Origin: Torreya grandis
Taxonomy: Eukaryota > Streptophyta > Pinopsida > Cupressales > Taxaceae
Direction: 5' to 3'
Assembly (NCBI GenBank): GCA_037957365.1
Contig: JARHVA010000668.1
Coordinates: forward strand, 124,001-188,000
Length of the DNA: 64,000 nt
The position numbers and the translations under genes were made by a program. The notes beneath the pieces were generated by a model. That model was not told the origin of the DNA and did no database searches. It saw only the letters and a list, made by a program, of their open reading frames with translations. This document shows, piece by piece, positions 1-12,352 of this stretch. How positions within the stretch are numbered: the stretch's first letter is position 1; each line of letters opens with the position of its first letter.

Positions 1-340
1 TGTTCATAAAGTTAAGCCCCTGTAACCTACAATAAATGTATATAATCTTGAATAATATGGGTCCATATCTTCTCCTAAGATAATTCAAACCAACTCTTCT
101 TCTCCTTCATGTACCAAGCATTTGAAAATTGCCTCCACTAGCTTACAACTAGTTAGAGGGATAGAAGAAACCTCTATCAAAATTTAGATTTGTGAATTGT
201 TCTCGAGCACAGTTTTGGCTTAATGAAGGTTGTATAATGTTATAGAGATTTTTTTTGAATCTTCACTCCATGAATGGAATATTTTTGAAAACTTACACAT
301 CAACAACCTTGACCAATGGTGATAAAATTTATCAAACCAG
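1..340. repeat. Left copy of a ~340-bp direct repeat (LTR-like)
   Basis: Positions 1 to about 340 align with 5026 to about 5370, sharing landmarks such as gttaagcccct, caactcttcttctcc, atagaagaaacctct and ttgaaaacttgcacat. The two copies are clearly diverged. Alignment begins at the first base of the window, so this copy may continue outside. The spacing (5.0 kb) and the coding remnant between the copies suggest LTRs of an old element; no convincing primer-binding site was found. Confidence 0.55.
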
Positions 341-789
341 TATCCTAAACCATTTGGCTATGGAATTATGAAAATATCACCAAATATGAAACTAAAAATG
401 TCCTCAAGTAACTACAACACTTGTGCATAAGCACTTATGGAATTGAAAACTAGAATTATCAATTGAAAAATGTGCAAGATAACACTTAGAGAAAAGTGAA
501 AACTAAAACTACTAACTGAACATGTGCATAACAAAACTTGGAGGAAATTGAAATATAACACTACTATGTAAAACATTCAAAATCCATCTAGATCAAAGCA
601 AAAACGTCTCAAATCCTCTCCATGTGGTTGACAAAGATGAGAGAACAAATTATTGTTTAAGTGTCATTTTGGTTGGATCAGCTCTTTTCCTACTTGTCAA
701 CCTCTTTGGCTTGTCTCCAAGTGAATCAATTAAAAAATCATATCTCCAATATAAACAAAATCATCATGTGGTTCAATACTCATCTCATG

Positions 790-2283
790 TTTCTATTCAA
801 CACTAAGAAAGATCTCCAATGTAACTATATTATGATCCATAGGAATAGTTGCAACTTCAACCTCTAGTGACTCATTAGAACAATATTCTTGGTTTTTTTT
901 GGCATTTTTAGATATGCCATCTTGATTTTCAACTACTAAAAAATGTTCAATATCTTTAAGGAGGTCCAAATACTGCTCTCTAGCTTCATCATGGTCTACT
1001 TGAGATATACTTTGATCAACATCTTCTTGAACATACTTTCCAACCTTGGCAACCACTTTATCAATGTTTTCACAAGGAGATGTAGGCCTACAAAGAGTCT
1101 CAATGTCTGAAATCAGTTAAAGGCATTGTTTCCACTCTTCATTAAAACCTTCTTGATACTCATAACTTACTCTTCATTACTTATTTCATGTATAGGGTTG
1201 TTACCTTGTAAAACTACTGTTGTAATCTCACTAGCTTCTACCATGTCATCTTGAATATCTTCATAATAAGTTTTTTGAGTCTCACTTTCAGTTGAAATTT
1301 GATTTTACTCATCAAGGTTTGCAACATGATCTTCTTCTATGCCAAATTGAAGCTCATTTGACCAACATAGCTCTTGATCATTTTTCCTTGACAAACTCTC
1401 CTATCCACCTGCATGTTCTTCTTTTGCCTTCCATACAATAGGTCCTCATTCAAAAAAAGAGATGGTGGGAGGGAAAGAGGTTCCAATTAGTGGCATATGA
1501 ATATAGGTCATAATGGGTTGCTTTTGAATGGGCTTTGAGATTGAATAAGCATTAATAAGTGTTTTGAGACTTGAAAGTAATAGTTTTATTCAATATTTCT
1601 TTAAAAAAAGGGAAATAAACATGTGTTAGAGATGCTTCATTTTTCTCTTTCTGCTAAATAATCAACCTATTATATTTTGATATGCCTTGATCATTATGGG
1701 CAACTTCAATTTTAGGGATGGGTAGAGAGCTCAAAAAACTTAAAAACTTTCTTGATTTGGCTTCAACAACTTTCGCTATCTCTTGATTTTGGATTGGCAT
1801 AGGAGGAGACTCTTTTTCAAGAGTAGGCATGACATAATTAGAGGTCTTGGTCCAAGATAGAATAGTCTTAGGCTCTTGGGGAAAAGTGAGTGAAGGTTTC
1901 ATAAGCATATACTCTTTCATAGGATTATGATTCCTAAAACTTAGAATATTGAAGCAAGTAGACTCTCTTAAAGGTTCAACGGGTTTTTGTTTCCAACTTT
2001 GGATTTTGGACTCAATTTTTTGTATTCTCATGGGTAGTTGTTGTATTGGTTATCTTGTATCCTCATTGTATTTTTTCAATGATTCAATCTTTTGTTGATG
2101 TATATAGACATGATATGCAAGTTCTTGATGCTTATTGTATTTCTCTTCCCTATCACTCTCCATACATTGTCTATCAAAGTCAAATCTTATCTCTTGCACA
2201 CTTTTGTCACGGCTAATCAGAAACATGATTTTGCCAAGGCTGATTGAAAATATGATTAGGGTTGGGAAGAGGATAAATATCAT
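790..2283 (-). pseudogene. Decayed coding region, gag-like protein of unknown family
   Basis: Three open stretches on the minus strand (2283-2050, 2031-1654 and 1056-793) share one reading frame. The stops between them include TAA codons that would be CAA before a C-to-T change. Around 1560-1200 the coherent reading moves to another frame, implying at least two frameshifts. The predicted product is hydrophilic, rich in Glu, Lys, Gln and Ser, and includes a Pro-rich patch and an acidic C-terminal part. I recognise no catalytic domain. Its position between direct repeats at 1-340 and 5026-5370 suggests the structural gene of a non-autonomous LTR element. Function is not established. Confidence 0.4.
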
Positions 2284-5025
2284 GATAATATTTGATACCT
2301 TGTTAGTACAGGGCTATTTGAGGTGAAGCCATAAATATTTTCAGTTTGATATGAAGGATATGCAGGGACATGTGTATTTTTACAAGATGAAGGATTGAAA
2401 TGCATACCAATTGATGTTTTTTAGGCACTTGAACTACTTACACCAGCTGTATATAACTTGGAGTCACCAGATGAGTAATTGAATAATGTTTTTACTGCAA
2501 ATTGCTAAAACCAACATCAAACTTTAACAATCTTCTGAGTTATTGTCGCATCGAGCATGCTAGAAACTGTTATCACTCAGAAGTGCACCTTTGTAAGAAT
2601 GTGTCTGTTCTCACTCCTGTTGACATAATAGAAACTCTTCAAGGTGTGGGTGACCTTGTATTGGAGAGAATATCCAAATTAAAGGTTGATTATTTTTGGT
2701 ACATTCACCTACTTATCTCTGAAATCTCTAATTTGATGCTCTCTTGACTAAAAAAATAGGGAAATGAATAATACTAAAGCTGAAAATGAACATAAAATTG
2801 AAACTTTGGGTGATGCACCAATATGAAAGTCAATTATGCTTATACTTCACACACTTTAAAAGCTAAATAACTTGCATATATTCACTTCATCTTCATACAA
2901 TGACTCTTGCATCAATATTTAATACATAGGTCTTGATAGAGACTCACATTAGCTTGGAAGGATTGAATATTGGTTGAATTTACTTATAGATTAAATAGAA
3001 ATAAAACTTAGACACTTGGTATGATTGGTAAGATTTATTATTTGTTACATAAAGGTGAAGAATTCAGACTTCAACATAATAAAATCATTCATTAAGTTAC
3101 CTCAATGAATATTAAGCACAAACTTCATGAACAACCAGAAAATGGAGTAAAAGTTAACTCTTTATTGCTTCAAAGTAGATGTAGTACAAATTTTGACAGA
3201 GTTTTTGTAAGCCAAAAGTATAATCTGATCATAAACTTCTCAAAATTGAATATACATATATACAAGAAGAGAGAGGGGAGAAAAAATAACTCCAAACTAG
3301 GAATGAGTCCCTGTTTAGTCATAGTTCACTCTTCCTTCAACTCCACCTTTAACTCGAACTTCCATTAAAACTTCAACTTTCCAATTCCTACATAGTAAAT
3401 TTAGAGTTAAAACCTTATTCCCTTGGAGTATGGCGTAGTAGGAGAGATATAAAATTTTGAAAAATTCAAAGGTTCTTCTACATCTTGGAGTTTGACTTGA
3501 CTTATCTTGACTTGTAACTTAAATTTTGACTTGAGCTTCTTTGATTGCATCTTGCATACATGTTTGATTTCTGCACTTTTTAAAATTAGCTCCAAGGGGG
3601 GTGTATTAGGAGAAAAACTTCTTGAATGATGGAAACTAATTCCAACCTTGAGTTCATCTTGAAAAAAATACTTAACCTTTTCTTGATCTCTAGATAGCTA
3701 AGAGCACATGTGTTTGATTAAGCAAGGTTGTCGAATGCACAATGCATTGATTTAACTTGTGGATTGTCTTCTTTCTCCAATGGGGCATAGTAGTGGGATA
3801 TATTTCATGTTGATATTATTTAAAACTTCATGAAATATCCCTGCTAGGAGTGCATTTGATAATGATAATAACTCTCCATACTGGTTCTTCTAGGATGCTT
3901 CTATCTTTTGTGGTTTTGGCAGTCTCCTTGAATACATCATGAGAACCTCGAACTTGATGAATTTGTATTATTTGAACATAGGAGTGTAACTATGATTTAA
4001 ATATACTCATCATGGTAGCATAGAACTTAAAACAAATTTTTAACTCCAACTTCTACTTACAACCTCTAAAAATGTCATTTTGTGCTCTCTAGGCCTCAAT
4101 AAACCCTAATTTAGATTGTGAGGTATAAAATGAGTTTCGGGCCTCACCAAATGCTCTTCCTATGCTAATTGGATAGGTATCAATGGAGTAGACCTAATTT
4201 TTTTTTAAAATATCCAAAATACTTCACCAAACTCCCAAACAAAAATTCACAAAAAATATCTGTTTGTTGCCCGCAAGGTGATCTAGAGATATTTTTCAAT
4301 GAGTTGAGCCTATTTTGAATTGGTTTTCATTGAATGAGAAGGTATTAAGACTTTTACATGAATTATACACACTATAAAATTATTTTGTGTCATTAAAAAG
4401 ATCTGAAACACTCATTTCTAACTCCATTTGTAAGCAAAATAGTGAAAAAACCTTGATTTCCTTCATGAATAGACCTTTGTTTTACTGTTTTCCCTTTCAT
4501 CAAATAAATTAAAGATATGAAACCACTCAAAAACACTTAATGACATCAAAACAGACCTCCATGTCAAATTTTAAAAGATTTCATTCAATAAAACTAAAAA
4601 TATGTAATTTTTGTTGTTTCTTAGCTTACACAATTTTATTTTTGAATGTCTGTAAATTTGAGTTTTGTCATTTTATTGAGTTTTATGAGAGATAAATACC
4701 TCATTATTTTATTTAGGACCTATAAGATCCCTTATAATCATTCTAACCATTGTATATGTTCAAACAATCTCTTAAATCTCTCAAAAAATATCTTTTCTGA
4801 CTGTCTCTCTTGTTTGCTTAAAATCCTACACCTTGTACCTTTCCCTTTATCCATTATTTGCCTTAAACTTTTGATTAAGGAAGGTGTAATAAGGTCATTT
4901 ATTTCCCATAAGAGCTCACACAACTTTTAATTTGCATCAAAGAACTCAAAAATGAAATCACTTCTCTTAAAATCGAGCTATTGGAGTTTAAGAAGGATTT
5001 TAGAGCACCTTTCCTTCTTAATGAT
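2284..5025. other. AT-rich interval without a recognisable gene
   Basis: I see no supported gene here. A short open frame at 2502-2747 on the plus strand has no recognisable family. At 3589-3600 a purine run (ccaaggggggt) directly precedes tgtattagg, which looks like the polypurine tract/LTR junction of a retrotransposon, but I could not find the matching opposite end. Confidence 0.4.
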
Positions 5026-5370
5026 TGTTCATCAAATTAAGCCCCTATAACCTGAACCAATGCATTTAATATTGAGAGCATAGGTGCCCCTATCTCCCCC
5101 TAAGACCATTCGACCCAACTCTTCTTCTCCATGTACCAATAATTTAAAATCTGCCTTTACTATCGTGCAACTAGCTAAGTTGAGGAATAGAAGAAACCTC
5201 TGTCAAAATTTGAACTTGTGCGTTGTTGTCGAGCATGGTTTTGGTTTGATGAAGGTTTGATGACGTTGTGGATAAATTTTTTGAATCTTTACTCTATGAA
5301 TGGATTCTTTTTGAAAACTTGCACATAAGCAACCTTAACCGATGGTGGCAAAATTTGTCAACACAAGCAT
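5026..5370. repeat. Right copy of the ~340-bp direct repeat (LTR-like)
   Basis: This is the partner of 1-340. Similarity starts at tgttcat (5026) and fades after the shared stretch aaaattt.tcaa near 5360-5370. LINE-derived coding sequence begins soon after, so this is probably the right edge of the old element. Confidence 0.5.
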
Positions 5371-5439
5371 TTGTCCACCATTATTAGTAGATTTTCAAAG
5401 CTTAAAAATATTCTCCCAAGCGATAAAAATCTCTCCAAA

Positions 5440-8400
5440 AATGTATTTTGGAGGTCTCTTGCAAGCTCTCAATGAGCAACTTGCAATAGGTTGCTCACCA
5501 TTGAAGACTTGTGCAAAGTTGGCATGCATATGGCCAATGACAAAGTTCCTAGTTGTCATGGTCTTCCCTAGGAGTTTTACAAAGTGCTATAGGATATAAT
5601 TGGAGATGACTTGTTCCATGTTTACATTGAGGCATATATAACCAAAAATCTTGGCCAAAACATTAAAAAATGGCATTTCAAATTCACCTAAATCGGGTGA
5701 TCCTAAACAGATCTGCAACTGGTGCTCTATTATGTTGCTCAATGTCTATTCAAGATCATTACTAAAGCCCTTGCTTTACACATCCTTCACCTTCTACCTT
5801 TGATTGTTAGCCCTAAGTAAACCGATTCATTAAGAATATATATGTTCTAGACAAAACATTCAACAAATGTTGTTTATCAAAATTGACTTTGAGAAAGCCT
5901 ATGATTGTATTGAATGGCCGTTTATTTTTACTATTTTAAAGGCTCTAGGGTTCGGTCCTAATTTTATGCAGTTAGTCTAATATGCTTCAGCTTGTCTCTT
6001 AGTTAATGGTGTGTGCTCAAAGCAATTTGGTTTGTTCTGCTCTAGTAGACAAGGCTTCCCTCTGGACCGTGCTTTGCATGTGTTAGTTGTTGAAGGATTT
6101 GGATACTTGTTAGCTAATTCCAAAGCTCAATGTTTAGTCAAGGGTATTTCCCTCCTTACTGATAAGCTTGCACAACTAATTAATGGGCATTTTGAAGATA
6201 ATTCTTCTCTCTCATTGAGGAAGAAGCCAATATCAGGAATGCCATGTGGTGTCTTGATATTTTCTTCCTTGCCTTGGGTTCTAACATTTAGTGGGAAAAA
6301 ACTTAATGCTACAAACAATGCTTTCACCCTCATTGTTTTTGTTGCCTCCTCCCTTCATTGGTTGCAAAAGTATGAGTAAAAGTGGATTCGATATGGAAAA
6401 ATATTTCAATTTTTTGGTATTCCCTTTGCATTCCAAACTATACCTTCCCATCTCTAGCAGTATGTCATTGATTGTGTTGAGAAGAAACTCTCATATTGGA
6501 TCACTAAACCACTAACTTTAGCAAGAAAGTTTCAAATTTGTTCAAAAGTTCTCGCTACGACTCATGTTTACCATTCCTAATATTGTGTTCCATCTAAAGC
6601 CTCCTACCAAAATATGGAAAAGTTGCTACGAGATTTTCTTTGGCCCAACTCAAGACATGGGAAAGGTTTCCATTAGATAGCTTGGGTATAATGTTGTCTC
6701 CCAAAGGAGATGAGCAGGGGGATGTGGGGAGCGGGGAGGTTGGGGATTCTTGACAATAGTCATCAAGGCACTGTGCTCTGTGAAAATTGGATTGTAAGAT
6801 CCATTGAAGGGGATGAATCTTGGAAAATTATGCTACGCCATTGTATTGTTGAGGGCTTGTTTGAAGATTGTGCAACTTAGAAAGGATTATAATTTCATAA
6901 TCTTATCATCTTATGTGCCCTAGTCAAGGTTGTTGGGTATTATGTTGTTAAAAGCATCTGTAAAGCTTGGGAAAAAATTAACCCTATGATGTTTTGGAAT
7001 GGGTATGGGTTCAAGCTATGACACAAGGTTCGATGAATTTTTGAGATAAAATTCAAAATTCACTGATTTTCATTCGGTCATCAAAAAATTGTCAAAATTC
7101 ATCAAATTTTTGGGTCTATTTTTTTTTGCATCTATAATTGTATGTCTACATTTTTGCTACTAGTTCATGGCAGTTTATGCAATAAAATGTGATTAAATCG
7201 TGACTAATTGTACAAAAATAGGAATCATGCCTTAATTCATGGAAAATAGTAAAAATTGTAATTTGTTTGTAGTCAACGCATAGTACAATCAATGCACAAT
7301 ATATGGGAATAATTGAAAATCAATTTTTAACTCATTAAATAACCAAAAAATCATGTTTTTTAAAAAACGTGATTTTAACTTGTTTAAAACTCGAAAAAAT
7401 CATGATTTTTACTGTTACCCACGATTTTTAATCTATATATGCCAAAAAACAATATTTATTTGGTCATTGTTACTTCATACACACAAAAACATAATATGTG
7501 TACCCTATTGGACGCCCAATTTTTTTTAAATTAATATTTTTATATTTATTAATACTTTATATTTATAAATAATTTACATTTATAATTTTTTATATTTATT
7601 AATATGTTATTTTTGGTCAAATTTAATGGCAAATTGTTTTTGAATTTTATCCATTGGCGAACTTGAATTGATTTTTATCCTTGTTGAACTCGAACTCGAA
7701 CCTTGTGACTTAGGGTTCAAGGATGGTCTCTCCATCAATTGGCATTCTGTATGGTGATCTCCCATCATCAGTTTTCATAAAGTCCCTTTTGCAGAGGTAC
7801 CGTGGGTTCATACTCTCAAACTTTTCATAAAAGATGTGCACTGTGTAAGACATTTTTTAAAAACTGGATAGAACTTGGCTTTCTTGGTTGAACAAAAATG
7901 ATAAAGAATCTTACTAGGAAGTTATTGATGCAATACCTCCAAAGATGTTGCACAAAACTGAAGTTTTATTTGGAAAGATTGGAAATGTTATATTGACACT
8001 CCCTTTTTATGGTATGCTCCTCAAGGGGCATGGGTGGCTATTGCCCAATTTGTCAATGGTCGACAACCTTAGTGGTCATTGGTCTCTCTAATTTGCTGCC
8101 CATACACGGAGTAGAAGGTTTCAAATAGTTTGGAGTGCCATCCTTGAGCTAAAACTTGCACATTGGGCTTGGTGCCTTCTTTATCAGGGGTTACCCTTAG
8201 GTTGTCAACTTATTCATTTAGGTGTTCCCAATCACAAGCATATTTTCTATGGCCATATTGAGGCTCATGCATTTGTTTTGGTTTTATGTTAAGGCCCAGT
8301 TGGCCTAGACTTGGATCCATGATTTTTTCAAACCTTCTCGCCTAGAGCCCTTCATTTGGCATAACATTCTTCTTGGTGACTGGCTTATGCTACCTACATG

Positions 8401-8740
8401 ATACATACATATGTCACACTTTTAGAGTGGAAATTCTCTTCTTTATTTGGAAGGAAAGAAATGTTGCACTATTTGTTAACTCTACAATGGATATTTCGTA
8501 CTTGACTTATAACAAAGTGGTGGTTATATAAAACATGTGTGTGTAGATTCAAGTTCAAGCAAGCAAAGTGACTATGGAGGTTTCCCATCTCCATATGTTA
8601 CTAGATCATTGGGACAATGTGGCTTGCATGGTTGCCCTTGTACCTTGCTCGCTTTTAAGGGAAGGAACGTTGAGGGGAGGCCACAAAAGAGTCATTATTT
8701 CTATTGCTCTTACAACTAACCTGGGTGGTCTCCACTGCAT
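5440..8740 (+). pseudogene. LINE (L1-type) ORF2 remnant: reverse transcriptase and C-terminal region
   Basis: The plus strand encodes a decayed non-LTR reverse transcriptase. Visible blocks in order are an N-terminal RT block with EFYKVL and IIGDD (about 5550-5610), KIDFEKAYDCIEW (about 5880-5925), SRQGFPLDRAL (about 6040-6080), the catalytic region (6191-6202), and the post-RT thumb and linker with PLTLARKFQICSKVLA and KLLRDFLW (6505-6650). After a DNA-transposon insertion at 7016-7713 it continues with the C-terminal zinc-binding-type region (about 8110-8250) and an IWKERN block (about 8440). The catalytic motif, normally F-A-D-D, reads F-E-D-N, and stops and frameshifts are frequent, so it is inactive. 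No apurinic endonuclease domain was seen, so the copy is probably 5'-truncated. No poly(A) tail is evident and the 3' end is approximate. Confidence 0.85.
7016..7713. mobile_element. Non-autonomous DNA transposon (MITE-like) nested in the LINE
   Basis: The left end ctatgacacaaggttcga (7016-7033) is the inverted complement of the right end tcgaaccttgtgacttag (7696-7713), with two mismatches in 18. The similarity extends inward imperfectly through gataaaattcaaaa. The element is flanked by the direct repeat ggttcaag (7008-7015 and 7714-7721), 8 bp, or 9 bp if one more matching base is counted. Eight bp favours hAT and nine favours Mutator-like elements. The interior is very AT-rich and has no ORF. 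LINE coding similarity resumes just after the right copy, which supports a clean insertion. Confidence 0.8.
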
Positions 8741-9583
8741 AAGAATCCACTTCCACCAAAACAATGGGGCGATTGGGCTCTTCCTTCTCCTATGCGTCGT
8801 TGTGATTGGGCTTCTCCTCTCTGACGCACCTTGCTCTGGGGTTTTCACCCTCCAGAAACAAAAGAAATAGCTTACATCATGTCTTTGAAGAAAATATGGA
8901 AGTAGTGAACAACACAAACACTCACTGGGATCCCTTTACCTGAAAGCGCTGACTTGCCAGATGTTGGTTGGGACAAACCAGAGGACTGAGATCCCCGAAT
9001 GAGTAGTCTCTTTGCTATGACTTTATAAATATTTTTTTATTGTTGCTTTGTAGCTTTGGTATTTAGTCATATAAACTCCTTTTATTTCTTAAAATTTCTT
9101 TAATATAACTTAATTTGTTGATTCTAAGACATACTACTATACCACCTATTTTTTTTTAAATAGTTAGAAATATTTTATTAAAATAATATAACTCTATTTC
9201 ATCAAACAAACAAAAATATTCGGAAATGGAAGTTTTTATTTTTTCATTCTAAAATCATGTATCAACATAAGACAGATCACACTCTTACAACTTGACTTTA
9301 GTTTACACCCACTTGCCTCCATAAAAACCAAACATCTTCCCCAAATCATGTTCCCAAAAACCACTAACTACATATTTAATATTTTAACACGTAACCTCCT
9401 TTGAGCCAACACAAAACCCTGGACACGCAACAGCCTACATTAAATATTATTGCCTTATTGTCTTTATGATGCTCCTGCGTCACACTGCACTCACTGCGAG
9501 TGTGCTACTTGAAGCCTCATAAATGCTTGTTGCACACAGTTCTTGGAGCTTAAATTAATTTGCACAGTTTGTACTCTTCTACA
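8741..9583. other. Intergenic interval upstream of the host-type exons
   Basis: The segment 8741-9060 is somewhat more GC-rich than its surroundings and could be LINE 3' sequence or unrelated genomic DNA. From 9060 to 9583 the sequence is AT-rich. I see no convincing exon encoding a transit peptide for the downstream gene. The bases ctcttctacag at 9573-9583 form a plausible splice acceptor. Confidence 0.35.
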
Positions 9584-10395
9584 GTGAAAGATTCCAAACC
9601 AGAAGCAGAAGCTAAAGTAGAAACCACTACAGTCAAATCAGTGAAAGATGTCACCAAAGTGGAGAAGGCTCCAACAGAAGCGATAGAAAATTCAACATCT
9701 GACAAGCCCAGCCCTCCAAAAGCAAAAGCTGCAGCAGCAAAGAAAGCTCCACTAAAGCCTTTGCCTGAAATGATGAGAGAGGAAGTCATCCCTGCGGTAA
9801 AGGCTATGCTTGAAAAGGAGGAAGATATTTCTGAAATTGAGCTTGCATTTGAAGACAACAAGGTTTGTAAACCAGTTCACTGCTCTTTCTTCTTTCCTAT
9901 TTGATTCTCAGTTCCAATACAAGCTAACCATAGTCGTGTATCTTAACAGCTGGAAGGAAGCTTTGCAAAGAAAGAACTACCTTACAGTTTTTGGGTATTC
10001 TTTTTAGATGGGGCAGTTCAGGGTATGTATCACTATAAACATAATTCAATATCCTTTGAGCATGAGGATGAGGATGGCATCCTTTATATAAGTAAACCTC
10101 TGCAATTGTTAATTCATAGACTCTAACTTGTCTTTGTCACATAAAAACCGCTTTTGTTGTCCTTGTTTAAATCATGTTTGAGCATTGTGTACGACTAGAA
10201 GTCTGGCGCATTCATGATTATTGGATTTGTGCAGGTCTAAAGGCATTTGCCCTTTCCTCATACGGTGCACCCCCAAGCACTTTTGAGCCCTTCCTTACTA
10301 TTGAAAGGAAGCCCACATCTGCTTTAGTCATTTTTGGCATTCACAAACGACTGTCTGCTCAGAGGATTCTGCCTGAACAAACCAACAATGATTGA
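9584..10395 (+). CDS. Three 3'-terminal exons of a conserved plant (probably plastid) protein
   Basis: Three exons join in phase. Exon 1 (about 9584-9862) follows a possible acceptor and ends at a GT donor. Exon 2 (9950-10022) lies between an AG acceptor and the donor gtatgt. Exon 3 (10235-10395) ends with TGA. The product begins with a Lys/Glu/Thr/Pro-rich stretch and an Ala-rich run. A conserved-looking domain follows, with EMMREEVIPAVKAMLEKEED, then KKELPYSFWVFF in exon 2 and LSSYGAPPSTFEPFL in exon 3. I recall this domain from uncharacterised land-plant proteins predicted to be chloroplastic, but I cannot name the gene. Introns are short (87 and 212 bp). The exons carry no stops or frameshifts, unlike everything around them. 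No start or transit-peptide exon is visible, so this is either the 3' end of a gene with a distant first exon or a 5'-truncated copy. Confidence 0.6.
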
Positions 10396-11830
10396 TTTGA
10401 TTGCAAGTGGTTCCTCAGGTCCGTGACAATATTTTTATTTAATAATTAAAAAAAAAAGAGGAAAAGAAGCTCAGGTTATTCGACCACCCAACTACGAGCA
10501 ATGTATATTTTAGTATTGACAGTCAGGGAGCATACGATCTCGTTCTTTTGATTGGATTGTTTACCTTTTAGGAAACATTGAATACAATTTTGGTTGTAAG
10601 AGTGACCAACTCCGTCCTGAATGAATTTTATGAACAAGATTGAATAAAACACTAATTGTAAGACCATCGAACCCCTCTTCAAGTTTAAAGGAAATTTATG
10701 GCAAAAAGGGGCATTGATGTGAAAATCTGCACCACTCGTTTTCTTTCAAGAATCTGGCATTTTTCTTTCTATGGAGGGTACATAAATGTTCCCTATCATT
10801 AGCCCAGTTTTAAATGTTCCCTACCATTAGCCCAGTTTGATGAGAAATAGTTAATAATATCTCTACATAAATATTAAATTAACTTTGGAACATGTATGCT
10901 ATGTAGTATTTTAAAGTTGTTTTCTTAACTAATTAAATAAAAGAGTATTATATTATGGTATTGGTTCCATTTCCTCGAGATTTTGGTCACATTGTTGTAG
11001 GCATGGAGATCTTTGGAGGTGGGGTCAAATTTATGGTAATGTATGGACGTAAGCACGCCTTTATATATTGTCATGGGTATCATTGGAGGTGAGCATCGAG
11101 TGTAACCATATAAGGATCCAAGCCTACCTCCATATCCTCTACGAGCTCTACCTTAATGTTTACCCTAACATTTTGCCCAAAGAGATTGGAGCAAGTGATG
11201 GGAAATTAGAAGTTTTACACTCTAAGCACAAGGCCCATTCTCACAAGGTCTTGAGCCCCTTATAGTAGCCATGGGGGCACTTGGAGGTAGGTTTTAAATT
11301 ATGGAAATACATGTGTATTGGGCCTAAAATGGGACTTCTACTATACACTGATCTTCTAAATAGGTAAAAACTATATGACCATTATAAATTAACATATATA
11401 ACATGTCAGTCAACAAAGTAGTTCAGGACTATAGATAAGGGTCATGTGCAAAGAAAGTTAGAATGGATCTATAAGAGAAACCTACACATACAATATCTAT
11501 AGAAAAAGAGGGTGGAGGACCTTACTAGATCTAGGGTGTTATTAGATGGTAGAGAAACAACTATAACATTTGATCAAAATCAAGACTTTTTTATGCTGAA
11601 AAATGTGGAAAATTCAATACGAAGGCATGGAAATTTTGACTATGTTGGTTGCTCTGTTGGGGGCCAATTTCCACATGTTTTCATTCATTTCAAAATGTAA
11701 ATGTACATGAAAATTTTGTTATATTATAATGCACGTCAAAATTATGACATAACTATAATATACTAGATGCAATGATTACAAGATATGTAAAGCATAGTTG
11801 TAGTAAATATGATTGTTGCTATTACAAGTG
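10396..11830. other. Intergenic interval
   Basis: No gene is recognisable. A short A-run (10448-10457) follows the last exon and could lie in its 3' UTR. A 28-bp tandem duplication is annotated separately at 10783-10838. Confidence 0.4.
10783..10838. repeat. 28-bp tandem duplication
   Basis: The unit running from taaatgttccctat to agcccagttt occurs at 10783-10810 and again at 10811-10838, with a single t/c difference. This is a recent slippage or duplication event. Confidence 0.85.
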
Positions 11831-11831
11831 G

Positions 11832-11858
11832 CATACATACATACATACATACATACAT
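11832..11858. repeat. (CATA)n microsatellite
   Basis: An uninterrupted catacatacata run lies immediately left of the foldback hairpin at 11859. Confidence 0.9.
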
Positions 11859-11949
11859 CATGGTTATTGTAAAGATGACTACTACTACTACAATGTGGCC
11901 TTGATAGCTATGCCACGTTGTAGTAGTAGCAATCTTTACAACAACCATG
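11859..11949. repeat. Foldback hairpin, first of a cluster
   Basis: The arm 11859-11899 (starting catggttattgtaaagatga) pairs with 11912-11949 (ending tttacaacaaccatg). The inner 18 bp, ctactactacaatgtggc against gccacgttgtagtagtag, pair with one G-T-type mismatch across a 12-nt loop. The same core (ccttgatagctatgcca) recurs in the units to the right. Confidence 0.8.
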
Positions 11950-12068
11950 TTTTGTATCTAGTGTAACAAAATATGGATATTATAGTTTGTCTAAAATTCA
12001 CGTCCCTTCTCTATGTTGCCACACAGAAACACACATACATACACATGTATACTACTACTACTACTTAG

Positions 12069-12120
12069 CCTTGATAACTATGCCACATTGTAATAATACA
12101 ATGTGACATAGCTATCAAGG
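12069..12120. repeat. 52-bp near-perfect palindrome
   Basis: The arm 12069-12094 (ccttgataactatgccac...) is followed without spacer by 12095-12120 (...gacatagctatcaagg). They match at 23 of 26 positions. It looks like two head-to-head copies of the core of the neighbouring hairpins. Confidence 0.85.
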
Positions 12121-12159
12121 CCAGGGAGTAGTAGAAGTAGTAGTCTATATTGTTGTTTC

Positions 12160-12313
12160 TACTACTACAACAACGTGGCCTTGATAGCTATTCCACGTTG
12201 TAGTAATAGCAATCATCTTTACAACAACCATGTTTTATGTTATTATAGTTTGTCTGAAATTCACATCCCTTCTCTATGTTACCACATCACTCACACACAC
12301 ACACACACACACA

Positions 12314-12352
<39 letters not shown>

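Noticed and set aside
3588..3620. Polypurine tract/LTR junction of another element
   Set aside because: There is only one end. No second LTR, primer site or adjacent RNase H motifs could be read, so it is noted but not annotated as an element.
8537..8719. GRF-type zinc-finger-like pattern (C..HG.PC...GR...FYC)
   Set aside because: The frame of the preceding LINE sequence (IWKERN block onward) continues in a different reading frame here and explains the stretch better. The pattern is incomplete.
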